From the NCBI GenBank assembly GCA_024397995.1, contig CP073746.1, positions 1,116,001 to 1,180,000 of the forward strand: a stretch of 64,000 nt of DNA, in the 5' to 3' direction. Numbering within the stretch: position 1 is the first letter of the stretch; each line of letters begins with the position of its first letter. The notes under the pieces are model-generated. The model was given only the letters and a program-made list of their open reading frames with translations, was not told where the DNA came from and made no database searches. Source of the stretch: a bacterium SCSIO 12827. GTDB lineage: Bacteria; Pseudomonadota; Alphaproteobacteria; Rhodospirillales; Casp-alpha2. The position numbers and the translations under genes are program-made. This document shows, piece after piece, positions 28,204-36,588 of this stretch.

Positions 28204-28956
28204 ATGGCATCTGTGGTGCGGCTTTTTAGTGCCCTCGGTTTTGTGGCGGTGGTGGGTGCGTCCCTCCCGGCGCAGGCCGAAGATATGAAATTCCCCGGTA
28301 CCTTCTCGGCCAACGCTGGCATCGTTACCGAATATCGCTTCCGCGGTCTGGATCAATCGTCCCAGAAGCCGGCCATTCAGGGCGGTATCGATTGGTCGAT
28401 GGACACGGGCATTGCTGACACGTCCGTTTATCTCGGCACGTGGGGTTCCAACGTTGACTTCGGCGACAGCGACAAGGCCAGCGCCGAAATCGATTACTAC
28501 GGCGGCATTTCCGGCTCCGCCGCCAACATCGGTTGGGATGTGGGCTTTATCTACTACTCCTATCCGGGCGCGTCGGATGACGTGAACTACGACCTGTGGG
28601 AAGCGACCCTGGGTCTGAGCTACGACATCATGGACGGCCTGTCGATCGGCGGCAATTACGCCTATTCGCCGGACTTCTTCGGCGGCAGCGGCACCGGTCA
28701 CTGGTTCGCCGCCAACGTGTCCTATGCGGTGCCGATCAAGGTGCTTGCCGGGATCACGCTGGATGCTTCCGTCGGCCGTCAGTTGATTGAAAAGAACGCC
28801 ACCTTCGCGCAGCCCGACTACACCACGTGGTCGATCGGTGCGTCGCTGGGCATCACGGAAAATGTCTCGCTTGGTGTGCAGTACATCGATACCTCGATCA
28901 GCAACAGCCGCCTGGCGGAAGACGTCGTCATCGGTTCGTTGACCGCGTCCTTCTAA
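28204..28956 (+). CDS. TorF-family putative outer-membrane porin
   Basis: 250 aa. A signal peptide (FSALGFVAVVGASLPAQAED, cleavage after AQA) precedes a beta-strand-rich body. Features of the family: FSANAGIVTEYRFRGLDQS near the mature N-terminus, alternating aromatic strands, and a C-terminal phenylalanine (GSLTASF) as recognised by the BAM machinery. Family members are predicted small barrels of uncertain substrate. It stands alone behind an FNR-type box and is closed by a strong terminator, so it is a monocistronic and possibly redox-regulated gene. Confidence 0.85.
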   Translation: MASVVRLFSALGFVAVVGASLPAQAEDMKFPGTFSANAGIVTEYRFRGLDQSSQKPAIQGGIDWSMDTGIADTSVYLGTWGSNVDFGDSDKASAEIDYYGGISGSAANIGWDVGFIYYSYPGASDDVNYDLWEATLGLSYDIMDGLSIGGNYAYSPDFFGGSGTGHWFAANVSYAVPIKVLAGITLDASVGRQLIEKNATFAQPDYTTWSIGASLGITENVSLGVQYIDTSISNSRLAEDVVIGSLTASF

Positions 28957-29030
28957 GGACGACCGGTTGATCGTCTGAAATCGGCCGACACGGGGGTCGC
29001 CCCGTCGTACAGGCCGGTTGAGAAAAGGCC

Positions 29031-29083
29031 GCAAGCCCCCCCTGCCGGATGATCGTCCGGCAGGGGGACTTGCGTCTTTTTTT
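29031..29083 (+). terminator. Rho-independent terminator of the porin gene
   Basis: GCAAGCCCCCCCTGCCGGA and TCCGGCAGGGGGACTTGC form a long GC-rich stem (29031-29072) with a short loop, followed by seven T (29077-29083). The best terminator in the window. Confidence 0.9.
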
Positions 29084-29210
29084 GCCTGAATGCCTTCGGC
29101 TGCGGCGTGGCGGCGCTTGCCGCCCGGGGATGTCGATGGTAATTTCCGCGCCCGCAGCCGGGCCCTCGAAATGCCCTGCACACCGACCGCCTTTCAAGTC
29201 TGGATCCGCC

Positions 29211-29498
29211 ATGTCTCTAGATAAAAACGACGTCCGCAGGGTCGCCTTTCTGGCCCGGATCAAGGTCGACGAGGCCGACCTGGAACCCGTCGCCCAGGAC
29301 CTGAACAACATCATCGGCTGGGTCGAGCAATTGGCCGAGGTCGATACGGACGGAGTCGCGCCGATGACCGGCGCCACCGGCATGGTTATGACGCGGCGCG
29401 ACGACGTGGTGACCGACGGGGGTGACCCGGAAAAGGTCTTAAGCAACGCGCCGGACCGGGTGGGTGATTTCTACACCGTGCCCAAGGTGGTCGACTAA
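29211..29498 (+). CDS. gatC: Asp-tRNA(Asn)/Glu-tRNA(Gln) amidotransferase subunit C
   Basis: 95 aa. Small subunit that stabilises GatA against GatB in the amidotransferase making Gln-tRNA(Gln) (and Asn-tRNA(Asn)) from mischarged precursors. The ATG at 29211 gives [20 protein letters not shown], the standard start; an upstream in-frame extension would run through the porin terminator and is rejected. The [20 protein letters not shown] core is conserved. Its TAA shares one base with the gatA ATG (TAATG). Confidence 0.97.
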   Translation: MSLDKNDVRRVAFLARIKVDEADLEPVAQDLNNIIGWVEQLAEVDTDGVAPMTGATGMVMTRRDDVVTDGGDPEKVLSNAPDRVGDFYTVPKVVD

Positions 29499-30979
29499 TG
29501 TCCAAGCTGAACGAATTGAGCATCGCCCAGGCCGCCGACGGCCTGGATAAGGGCGAATTTTCCGCCGTCGATCTGGCCGAGGCCTCGCTGGCCGCGGCCG
29601 AGGCGGCCAAAGGTCTGAACGCCTTCATTACCCTGACACCCGAGGTTGCGCGGGACCGTGCCGCGGCGTCGGACGCCAGGCGCGCCAAGGGCGGCGCCCT
29701 GGGGGCGCTCGACGGTGTGCCCGTCGCGGTCAAGGATCTGTTCTGCACCGAAGGGGTGCCGACCACGGCGGCATCGCACATTCTGGACGGTTTCGTGCCG
29801 ACCTATGAATCGACCGTCGGCCGCAACTTGATCGACGCCGGTGCCGTGATGATCGGCAAGACCAACCTGGACGAATTCGCCATGGGCTCGTCCAACATGA
29901 CCAGCTACTACGGCCCGGTGAAGAACCCGTGGACCGGCCCCGGCGGCGAAGACCTGGTGCCCGGCGGCTCGTCCGGGGGCCCGGCCACGGCGGTCGCGGC
30001 GCGCATTTGCCCCGGCTCATTGGGCACGGACACGGGTGGTTCGATCCGACAGCCGGCATCGCTGTGTGGCATCGTCGGCATGAAGCCGACCTATGGCCGC
30101 TGCTCGCGTTGGGGCATCGTCGCTTTTGCTTCCTCACTCGATCAGGCCGGCCCCTTCGCCCGCACGGTGGAGGACGCGGCCATCCTGCTGGGCGCCATGG
30201 CAGGCCATGACCCCAAGGATTCGACCTCGGCCCCCCACGATGTCCCCGATTTCCGGGCGGCGGTTCAAGGCGGGGTCAAGGGCCTCAAGGTCGGCATTCC
30301 CCGCGAATACACCATGGACGGCATGCCGTCGGAAATTCAGACCCTGTGGGACCGGGGGGCGGACTGGCTCAAGTCCCAGGGGGCGGAGATCAAAGAAGTC
30401 TCTCTGCCGCATACCAAATACGCCCTGCCGGCCTATTACATCGTCGCCCCGGCCGAGGCGTCCTCGAACCTCGCACGCTATGACGGCGTGCGCTACGGGC
30501 TGCGGGTTGATGGCGATACGCTCGACGACATGTACGCCAACACCCGTGGCGAAGGCTTCGGCGCGGAAGTCCGCCGCCGCGTGCTGATCGGCACCTACGT
30601 GCTGTCGGCGGGCTATTACGATGCCTATTACGTGAAGGCGCAGAAGGTCCGCACCCGCATTCTGGAGGATTTCACCAAGGCCTTTGAGGACGTGGACGTG
30701 CTGCTGACGCCCACGGCGCCCAATGCGGCCTTTGCCATCGGCGCCAAGATGGACGACCCCATCGCCATGTATTTGAACGACGTGTTCACCGTGCCCGCCA
30801 ACCTGGCCGGCCTGCCCGGCATCAGCGTGCCGGCAGGGCTGGACAAGGACGGCCTGCCGCTCGGCCTGCAGCTGGTCGGCCGCCCCTTCGACGAGGAAAC
30901 GGTGCTGCGCGCGGCAAAGGCGATCGAGGATGCGGCCGGGTTCGACGCGCTGCCGAAATATCTCGGGGGGCAGGGCTGA
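29498..30979 (+). CDS. gatA: Asp-tRNA(Asn)/Glu-tRNA(Gln) amidotransferase subunit A
   Basis: 493 aa glutamine amidase of the amidase-signature family. It releases ammonia from glutamine for transfer to the charged tRNA. The Ser-cisSer-Lys triad is visible: Lys79 in [12 protein letters not shown], and the serines of [14 protein letters not shown] and [12 protein letters not shown]. Length and C-terminal region ([22 protein letters not shown]) are normal. Overlaps gatC and gatB by one base each, so the operon is tightly coupled. Confidence 0.98.
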   Translation: MSKLNELSIAQAADGLDKGEFSAVDLAEASLAAAEAAKGLNAFITLTPEVARDRAAASDARRAKGGALGALDGVPVAVKDLFCTEGVPTTAASHILDGFVPTYESTVGRNLIDAGAVMIGKTNLDEFAMGSSNMTSYYGPVKNPWTGPGGEDLVPGGSSGGPATAVAARICPGSLGTDTGGSIRQPASLCGIVGMKPTYGRCSRWGIVAFASSLDQAGPFARTVEDAAILLGAMAGHDPKDSTSAPHDVPDFRAAVQGGVKGLKVGIPREYTMDGMPSEIQTLWDRGADWLKSQGAEIKEVSLPHTKYALPAYYIVAPAEASSNLARYDGVRYGLRVDGDTLDDMYANTRGEGFGAEVRRRVLIGTYVLSAGYYDAYYVKAQKVRTRILEDFTKAFEDVDVLLTPTAPNAAFAIGAKMDDPIAMYLNDVFTVPANLAGLPGISVPAGLDKDGLPLGLQLVGRPFDEETVLRAAKAIEDAAGFDALPKYLGGQG

Positions 30980-32436
30980 TGAGCTACATCATCCAAGGTG
31001 ATACAGGTGACTGGGAAGTGGTCATCGGGCTTGAGGTCCATGCCCAGGTGTCGTCCCAGGCCAAGCTGTTTTCGGGCTCGCCCACAGCCTTCGGCGCCGG
31101 GCCCAATTCCCAGGTTTCGCTGATCGACGCGGCCATGCCCGGCATGCTGCCGGTGATCAACGGCTATTGCATCGAACAGGCGGTGAAGACGGGCCTGGGC
31201 CTGAATGCCAAGATCAACAAGACCAGCGTGTTCGAGCGCAAGAACTACTTCTACGCCGACCTGCCCCAGGGCTATCAGATTTCCCAGTACCTGCACCCGG
31301 TGGTGGGAGAGGGCATCGTCACGGTCGATCTGGCCGACGGCACGACCCGCGACATCGGGATCGAGCGCCTGCACATGGAACAGGACGCCGGGAAGTCCAT
31401 GCACGACCAGGATCCCAAGCGGTCGTTCATCGACCTCAACCGGGCTGGCGTGTGTTTGATGGAGATCGTGACCAAGCCGGATATCCGCAGCCCCGAAGAG
31501 GCAGGCGCCTTCGTGCGCAAGCTGCGCTCCATCCTGCGCTACCTCGGGACCTGCGACGGCAACATGGAGCAGGGCTCCATGCGCGCCGACGTCAACGTTT
31601 CCGTGCGCAAGGTCGGTGAAGAGGGCTACCGTACGCGGGCCGAGATCAAGAACGTGAACAGCGTGCGTTTCATCATGCAGGCGATCGAGATCGAGGCCGA
31701 ACGTCAGGTCGACATCCATGAAAGCGGCGGCGAGATCGTTCAGGAAACCCGCCTGATGGATCCGGTGAAGGGCGAAACCCGGTCCATGCGGGCCAAGGAA
31801 TTCGCCCATGATTACCGCTATTTCCCGGACCCGGACCTTCTGCCGCTCGAACTGACGGATGAGTTCATTGAGGGCCTGCGCAAGACTTTGCCCGAACTGC
31901 CCGATGCCAAGAAGCAGCGCTTCATGGATGACATGGGCCTGTCGGCCAAGGACGCATCGGCCCTGGTCGCCGATCGGGAGAGTGCCGAGTATTTCGAGGC
32001 CGTGGCCGCCGCAAGCGATCCGAAAAAGGCCGCCAATTGGGTGACGAACGACCTGTTCGGGGCGCTCAACAAGGCCGGTCTTGCCATCGCCGACAGCCCC
32101 ATTTCGGCGGCCCATCTGAGCAAGCTGCTGGGCCTGATGGACGACGGCACCATTTCCGGCAAGATCGCCAAGGACGTGTTCGAGATCATGTGGGAAACCT
32201 CGGGCGATCCGGAACAGATCGTCGAGGACAAGGGCCTCAAGCAGATCACCGACACTGGCGCCATCGAGGCGGCGGTGGATGCCGTCATCGCCGACAACCC
32301 GGAACAGGCCGATGAAATCCGCCAGGGCAACGACAAGGCCATCGGCTGGTTCGTCGGCCAGATCATGAAGGCGACCCAAGGCAAGGCGAACCCCCAGCAG
32401 GTCAATCAGCTGCTGCGCGAGAAGCTGAAGGGCTGA
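30979..32436 (+). CDS. gatB: Asp-tRNA(Asn)/Glu-tRNA(Gln) amidotransferase subunit B
   Basis: 485 aa. The GatB kinase-like half activates the misacylated tRNA carboxylate with ATP and accepts ammonia channelled from GatA. Motifs: [20 protein letters not shown], the [20 protein letters not shown] block, [12 protein letters not shown], and the C-terminal helical YqeY-like tail that binds tRNA ([16 protein letters not shown]). ATGA overlap with gatA. Its presence indicates that this organism uses the indirect route for Gln-tRNA and/or Asn-tRNA. Confidence 0.98.
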   Translation: MSYIIQGDTGDWEVVIGLEVHAQVSSQAKLFSGSPTAFGAGPNSQVSLIDAAMPGMLPVINGYCIEQAVKTGLGLNAKINKTSVFERKNYFYADLPQGYQISQYLHPVVGEGIVTVDLADGTTRDIGIERLHMEQDAGKSMHDQDPKRSFIDLNRAGVCLMEIVTKPDIRSPEEAGAFVRKLRSILRYLGTCDGNMEQGSMRADVNVSVRKVGEEGYRTRAEIKNVNSVRFIMQAIEIEAERQVDIHESGGEIVQETRLMDPVKGETRSMRAKEFAHDYRYFPDPDLLPLELTDEFIEGLRKTLPELPDAKKQRFMDDMGLSAKDASALVADRESAEYFEAVAAASDPKKAANWVTNDLFGALNKAGLAIADSPISAAHLSKLLGLMDDGTISGKIAKDVFEIMWETSGDPEQIVEDKGLKQITDTGAIEAAVDAVIADNPEQADEIRQGNDKAIGWFVGQIMKATQGKANPQQVNQLLREKLKG

Positions 32437-32441
32437 CGGCG

Positions 32442-32951
32442 GTGCTTATCCGACCCTTCACCCCGGCTGACCACGCCCGGGTCCGCGACATTTTCATCAA
32501 CTGGAACCGCCACATCACCCAGCCGGGGATGGAGGATCTGTTTGAGTCCTATATCCAGCTTGCCCTGGATGAGGAGATCAACTGCATTCCCGAATATTAC
32601 GGGCGGCCCGGTTTCGGCTTTTGGGTGGCGGAGATCGACGGCACCGTCGCCGGCATGGTCGGCCTGGAGCGCCTGAACGACAACGAGGCCGAGGTCCGGC
32701 GCATGTACGTTGCCGCCGAATTCCGCCGCAAGGGGCTCGGCCGCACGCTGCTGGCCTTTGTCGAGGACCGGGCCCGCGATCTGGGCTACACGCGCATCGT
32801 ACTGTCGACTTCGGCCCTACAGCCCCAGGCCAAGGCGCTTTATGAAGTTTCCGGCTACGATTTGGAACGCGAGGAAGCGTCCACCACTCAGACCAAGCGC
32901 ACGGTCGGCTCCGGCCTGACGCGTTACTACTTCGCCAAGCCGCTGGTCTGA
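32442..32951 (+). CDS. GNAT-family N-acetyltransferase
   Basis: 169 aa acetyl-CoA-dependent transferase. The GTG at 32442 is six bases after the gatB stop, so it may be co-transcribed. The acetyl-CoA loop is RRMYVAAEFRRKGLGRTLLAF (R/Q-x-x-G-x-G/A pattern, RRKGLG), and the C-terminal YEVSGYDLERE strand-turn is typical. Substrate cannot be told from sequence. Confidence 0.88.
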   Translation: MLIRPFTPADHARVRDIFINWNRHITQPGMEDLFESYIQLALDEEINCIPEYYGRPGFGFWVAEIDGTVAGMVGLERLNDNEAEVRRMYVAAEFRRKGLGRTLLAFVEDRARDLGYTRIVLSTSALQPQAKALYEVSGYDLEREEASTTQTKRTVGSGLTRYYFAKPLV

Positions 32952-32975
32952 ATTTCCGAGATTTGAAATGAAGCC

Positions 32976-34847
32976 TTAGTCGGCGGCGTCGCTTGCGGAA
33001 ACATCCTCCGCCACGGCCAGCGTGACCGTGAACACGGTGCCGCCGCCGGGATTTTGTTCGATGTTCAGGCGGCCGTCGTTGACCTGCACCAACTGGCGGC
33101 ATAGCGCCAAACCCACGCCGGTGCCGATTTCGCCCTTGGACCCGGTCGCCAGATCGGCGCTGGCGCCCGACAGCACGCGGCTGACCAAGTCCTGGTCCAT
33201 GCCGATGCCGGTGTCGGCGATCACGACCTTCGCGTCCTTACCGTCGTGACAGACGCGGACGGTCACTTCCCCGTCTTTGGGCGTGAATTTGAGCGCGTTG
33301 TTCACCAGATTGCGGATCACCGTCGACATTTGATGACGGTCGATCCTGACCTTGACCGGCGGCCCCGCCTCGATCCGCAGTGTGACGCCACGCAGGGTCG
33401 CGTCGGCGGAATAGACGCCCGCCGTCTGCCGGGCCAGGGCGCCAAGGTCCGTGACCTCCAGGTTTGTCTGGCGCTGGCCCGTGCGCACCAGGGCCCATTC
33501 CAGAAGGTTTTCCAGAACCTCGGATGCGTTGCGCCCGGCCTCGTACAGCTTTTCACCGTATTCCTGCACCGTCTTGGGATCAAGCTTGCGGCTGGGATCG
33601 GCCAGCAGCTGGGCGTAGATCAGCAGCGGATTGAATAGATTTCGGATGTCATGGCCGATGACGGTCAGCAGGACGTCCTTCTGGCTGTTGCTTTCCTCCA
33701 ACTCGTCCGTGCGTTGGGCAAGCGCCCCCTGGGCCTGTTCCCGTTCTTCCATTTCCCGGCGCAGACGCTGGTTGAACGCCGCCAGCCATAGCCCGGCCAG
33801 CAAGGCCAGCAGAGCGACAATCGTGGCACCCAGAAGCGCCTTGGGCATCCAGGCGGGCAACGTGCGTCTGTCGTCCTGCTCATAGATGAACCCGTCGAGC
33901 GACATGTCCTTGGGCAGCAGGCCCAGCCCGGCATAATGCTGAGCGATGCGCTCCCAGCGTGCCGGGTTGATGAAGCCCACGGGGACGACATCGGCCAGGA
34001 TCAGGTTGGCGGATTGCCGCGCCTCGAACAGCAGGTTGTCGCGTGCCTTCCGCTTGCCGTAGGTGGCGAGGATAAGGTCGACGATCTCTTCCTGGTGTTT
34101 CATGGCATAGCGCCAGCCATCAAGCGAGGCATCGAGAAAGGCCTGGACCATCTTGGGGTCCTTTTCCAGCAGGCCTTCCGTGGTGAACAGGTTGTCGCCG
34201 TAGAAATCGACACCGCCGTCGATGGGGCGGAACAGGCGAACCGGCCCGACTTCCTTTGCGTATTGATATGGTTCATCCGTGGAATAGATGCTCATGGCAT
34301 CGACGCGCCCGGACTTCAGGTCCTCGACGTCGAAGGTATGGTCGACAAAATTCATCTGGCTGATGTCGAGTCCCTCGGCGGCGAAATAGGCGCTCAATTC
34401 CGTCTCATGCGGGGCGACCATGATCTTGCCGCGGGCGAGCTGATGAATGTTGCGGATATCGTTGCGGGCATCGAGCATCAGGGTCAGCGGCGAATGCTGA
34501 TAGATCACGGCCAGCACCACCACGGGAATGCCGGCGGCGCGCATCATCAAAAGGTCGGTGGTGCCGACGCCGAACTCGGCCTTGCCTTGGGCTACGGATT
34601 CCATCGGCTTGTCGCCGGGCATTGCCGGCAGGATCGTCACATCCAAGCCCCGGTCGCGGTAATATCCCTTGGCCTTGGCCGCGTAATAGCCGGCGAACTG
34701 GAACTGATGCGCCCATTTCAGCTGCAGGGTGACCTTGGTCAGCTTGCGCGGGGCATCCTCGGCTGCCCATGTTGGCGCTGGGCGCCCCAGGCCAACGAAC
34801 AAAGCCGCCGCGAACACGGCAACGAGCAGCCAACGCGATGTCCGCAT
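32976..34847 (-). CDS. Histidine kinase with periplasmic NMT1/THI5-like sensor domain
   Basis: About 623 aa. The ATG at 34847 is chosen because GGGG lies five bases before it and it yields a clean signal sequence (MRTSRWLLVAVFAAALFVGL); an ATG 11 codons upstream is possible. Residues about 37-290 form an NMT1/THI5-type periplasmic substrate-binding domain (LKWAHQFQFAGYYAAKAKGY; the GVGTTDLLMMRAAGIPV block). One transmembrane helix follows (about 336-358), then a coiled coil and a kinase core: H399 (VIGHDIRNLFNPLL), N box NLVNNALKFTP, G1 DTGIGM, G2 GTGVGLALCRQL. No receiver gene is adjacent. NMT1-type domains usually bind pyrimidines or other small ligands for transporters; here one is fused directly to a kinase. 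Confidence 0.92.
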   Translation of the reverse strand: MRTSRWLLVAVFAAALFVGLGRPAPTWAAEDAPRKLTKVTLQLKWAHQFQFAGYYAAKAKGYYRDRGLDVTILPAMPGDKPMESVAQGKAEFGVGTTDLLMMRAAGIPVVVLAVIYQHSPLTLMLDARNDIRNIHQLARGKIMVAPHETELSAYFAAEGLDISQMNFVDHTFDVEDLKSGRVDAMSIYSTDEPYQYAKEVGPVRLFRPIDGGVDFYGDNLFTTEGLLEKDPKMVQAFLDASLDGWRYAMKHQEEIVDLILATYGKRKARDNLLFEARQSANLILADVVPVGFINPARWERIAQHYAGLGLLPKDMSLDGFIYEQDDRRTLPAWMPKALLGATIVALLALLAGLWLAAFNQRLRREMEEREQAQGALAQRTDELEESNSQKDVLLTVIGHDIRNLFNPLLIYAQLLADPSRKLDPKTVQEYGEKLYEAGRNASEVLENLLEWALVRTGQRQTNLEVTDLGALARQTAGVYSADATLRGVTLRIEAGPPVKVRIDRHQMSTVIRNLVNNALKFTPKDGEVTVRVCHDGKDAKVVIADTGIGMDQDLVSRVLSGASADLATGSKGEIGTGVGLALCRQLVQVNDGRLNIEQNPGGGTVFTVTLAVAEDVSASDAAD

Positions 34848-35015
34848 GTTGCCCCTGTATGCCGCCTTTGCGCCTGTCATGGTCCGCGTTCGTTGTTGGA
34901 AGAATGGCACCGGCTCGTATCCGGTGGAAGAGAGCCGCGCACCGTGCCCGGCCTGGAAAGGAATGCTGATCAAATAGGGTGCAAAATTGAGCATAATTTT
35001 ACAAGGGGGACTAAT

Positions 35016-35033
35016 ATGAAAGCCGGATTTTAG
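35016..35033 (+). other. Possible five-codon leader ORF before the CULT gene
   Basis: AAGGGGG is followed six bases later by ATG AAA GCC GGA TTT TAG (peptide MKAGF), ending 11 bases before the CULT GTG. It is out of frame with it. The strong ribosome site suggests real translation or reinitiation coupling, but such short ORFs arise by chance. Confidence 0.3.
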
Positions 35034-35044
35034 GGAGTGGGCCC

Positions 35045-35416
35045 GTGTTCGATGCCCAACTGGATACCGCAGCTGCGACGAAGTCCGCGGAAAAGCCCGA
35101 TGACGGCCTTTATTGCGCGCGCTGCGGGCATCTGGTGACGCGCCGCCGCTGGGCATTCGCACCCGACGGCGGGCACGAGCGAATCTGCGCGAATCCGGCG
35201 GGCCGCATGTTCACGGTCGTCTGTTTCCTGGAGGCGCCGGGAGCAACCGATCTCGGCGCGCCGACCGAGGAATTCACCTGGTTCGCCGGCCATGCCTGGA
35301 ACTTCGCCCATTGCCGGGGTTGTGGGGACCATCTCGGCTGGCGTTATACAAGCGATCTTGATCCGCCGGTATTCTGGGGCCTCATCAAGGACCGTCTCAG
35401 CAGCTTGTCGAAATAG
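35045..35416 (+). CDS. Bacterial cereblon-type CULT-domain protein
   Basis: 123 aa, consisting almost only of a CULT domain, the thalidomide-binding fold of human cereblon. The zinc cysteines are C24-x-x-C27 and C90-x-x-C93, and the aromatic ligand cage is W79, W85, W99 and Y101 (FTWFAGHAW, GDHLGWRY). From memory, these positions coincide with those of the structurally known Magnetospirillum gryphiswaldense MsCI4. The CULT pocket binds glutarimide-like and uracil-like ligands; the bacterial function is unknown. GTG start at 35045 after GGGAG. The Rdx gene begins 10 bases after its stop. The N-terminal 20 residues are low-complexity. Confidence 0.95.
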   Translation: MFDAQLDTAAATKSAEKPDDGLYCARCGHLVTRRRWAFAPDGGHERICANPAGRMFTVVCFLEAPGATDLGAPTEEFTWFAGHAWNFAHCRGCGDHLGWRYTSDLDPPVFWGLIKDRLSSLSK

Positions 35417-35425
35417 GAACTACCC

Positions 35426-35707
35426 ATGTCCAAACCGCTTGTCGTGATCACCTATTGCACGCGCTGCCGCTGGCTGCTGCGGGCAGGCTGGATGGCGCAG
35501 GAACTGCTTGCCACGTTCGAGAATGATCTGGGCGGTGTGACCCTGGTGCCCGACGACGTGGGCGGGCGGTTCAGTGTGCGCGTCGGCGATACCGTCGTTT
35601 GGGACCGAAAGCGCGATGGCGGCTTTCCCGAGATCAAGGTCTTGAAGCAGCGGGTGCGTGATATCGCGGTGCCTGACAAGGAACTGGGGCATTCCGAAGG
35701 CGGGTGA
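35426..35707 (+). CDS. SelW/SelT/SelH-family (Rdx) thioredoxin-like protein
   Basis: 93 aa. The N-terminal redox motif is C11-T-R-C14 (ITYCTRCRWLLRAGWMAQEL), with Cys where eukaryotic SelW has selenocysteine. The family's second motif, GGRFSVRVGDTVVWDRKRDG followed by GFPEIKVLKQRVRD, is intact. Rdx proteins have a thioredoxin-like fold and are thought to act in thiol redox reactions; the bacterial targets are not established. It lies 10 bases after the CULT gene and 45 bases before the HAD gene, all on the same strand. Confidence 0.93.
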   Translation: MSKPLVVITYCTRCRWLLRAGWMAQELLATFENDLGGVTLVPDDVGGRFSVRVGDTVVWDRKRDGGFPEIKVLKQRVRDIAVPDKELGHSEGG

Positions 35708-35752
35708 CCTTGCCCCGTTCCCGTGGCGGGCGAAAAATGGCATAATCGGCCC

Positions 35753-36526
35753 ATGGCAACGACGCTTGAAGGGATCCTGTTCGACCTTGAAGGCGTCCTT
35801 TACCAGGGAGGGACGTCCATCCCTGGTGCGGCCGAAACCCTGGCGTGGACCCGGGGCCGGGGCCTGAAAACCCGTTTTCTCACCAATACCACCTTGCGTC
35901 CGCGCGCCGCAGTATGGCGGCGGCTGTGCGACATGGACCTGCCCGTGGATGCGGACGATATCGTCACCCCGGCCATGGCGGCGGTGTCGCTGTTGCGCGA
36001 CCGCGGCCTGCGGCGGGTGCATCTGGCGGCGGAACCGGCCCTGGCCGAGGATTTCGCCGGCTTCGATCTGGTCGACGTCGATCCCGACGCCGTCGTCATG
36101 GGCGATCTGGATGCCGGGTTCGATCGGGCCCACCTGTCCGACTTGGCGGGCATGCTGCTCGACGGGGCGGTGCTGGTGGCGCTCCACAAGAACCGCCTGT
36201 CGCGGCCGGGCGGAGATCTGATCATCGACCTGGGGGCCTATGTGGCGGCGCTGGAGTATGCCGCCGGGGTGGACGCCGTGATTATGGGTAAACCGTCGGC
36301 GGATTTCTTCGCCCGCGTGCTGGTCGACATGGGTATTTCCGCCACCGCCGGCCTGATGATCGGGGACGACGTGGAATCGGACATCGCCGGTGCCCAGGCG
36401 GCGGGCCTGCGGGCGGTGCAGGTCATGACGGGAAAGTACGATCCGCGTACGGCGGGCCGCGCCCTGCCGGATGCCATGATCGCCAGCGTCGCCGACCTGC
36501 CCGGCGCCATCGCCGCTTGGACCTAG
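35753..36526 (+). CDS. HAD-superfamily IIA hydrolase-like protein
   Basis: About 257 aa. Similar to LHPP/TIGR01458-type HAD phosphatases. Motif I reads FDLEGVLYQGG: the nucleophile Asp is present but the usual second Asp (D+2) is Glu. Motif II is FLTNTTLRP, the motif III Lys is in GKPSADFF, and motif IV is IGDDVESDIAGAQAAG. The cap between motifs II and III is of the C2 type. The ATG at 35753 was chosen by family length; a GTG ten codons upstream is possible. It probably belongs to the CULT-Rdx run. Substrate unknown. Confidence 0.87.
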   Translation: MATTLEGILFDLEGVLYQGGTSIPGAAETLAWTRGRGLKTRFLTNTTLRPRAAVWRRLCDMDLPVDADDIVTPAMAAVSLLRDRGLRRVHLAAEPALAEDFAGFDLVDVDPDAVVMGDLDAGFDRAHLSDLAGMLLDGAVLVALHKNRLSRPGGDLIIDLGAYVAALEYAAGVDAVIMGKPSADFFARVLVDMGISATAGLMIGDDVESDIAGAQAAGLRAVQVMTGKYDPRTAGRALPDAMIASVADLPGAIAAWT

Positions 36527-36588
36527 GGGGCGTTTGTTGCTACCGTCCGGGCCGTTCAGTGAAGAAGAAACCATGAAGGAGACAATCC

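Noticed and set aside
28102-29181. 359-codon minus-strand frame over the porin gene
   Set aside because: The porin has signal peptide, terminal Phe and terminator; the antisense frame has none of these and crosses the terminator.
29049-29210. Longer gatC start upstream of 29211
   Set aside because: It would begin inside the porin terminator and adds sequence unlike any GatC.
30628-32379. 583-codon minus-strand frame opposite gatA/gatB
   Set aside because: Complement of conserved GatA/GatB codons; no domain, no promoter.
33936-35033. 365-codon plus-strand frame opposite the NMT1 kinase
   Set aside because: Antisense shadow of the kinase gene with no conserved motif; its low-complexity Gly/His/Asp-rich sequence is typical of such shadows.
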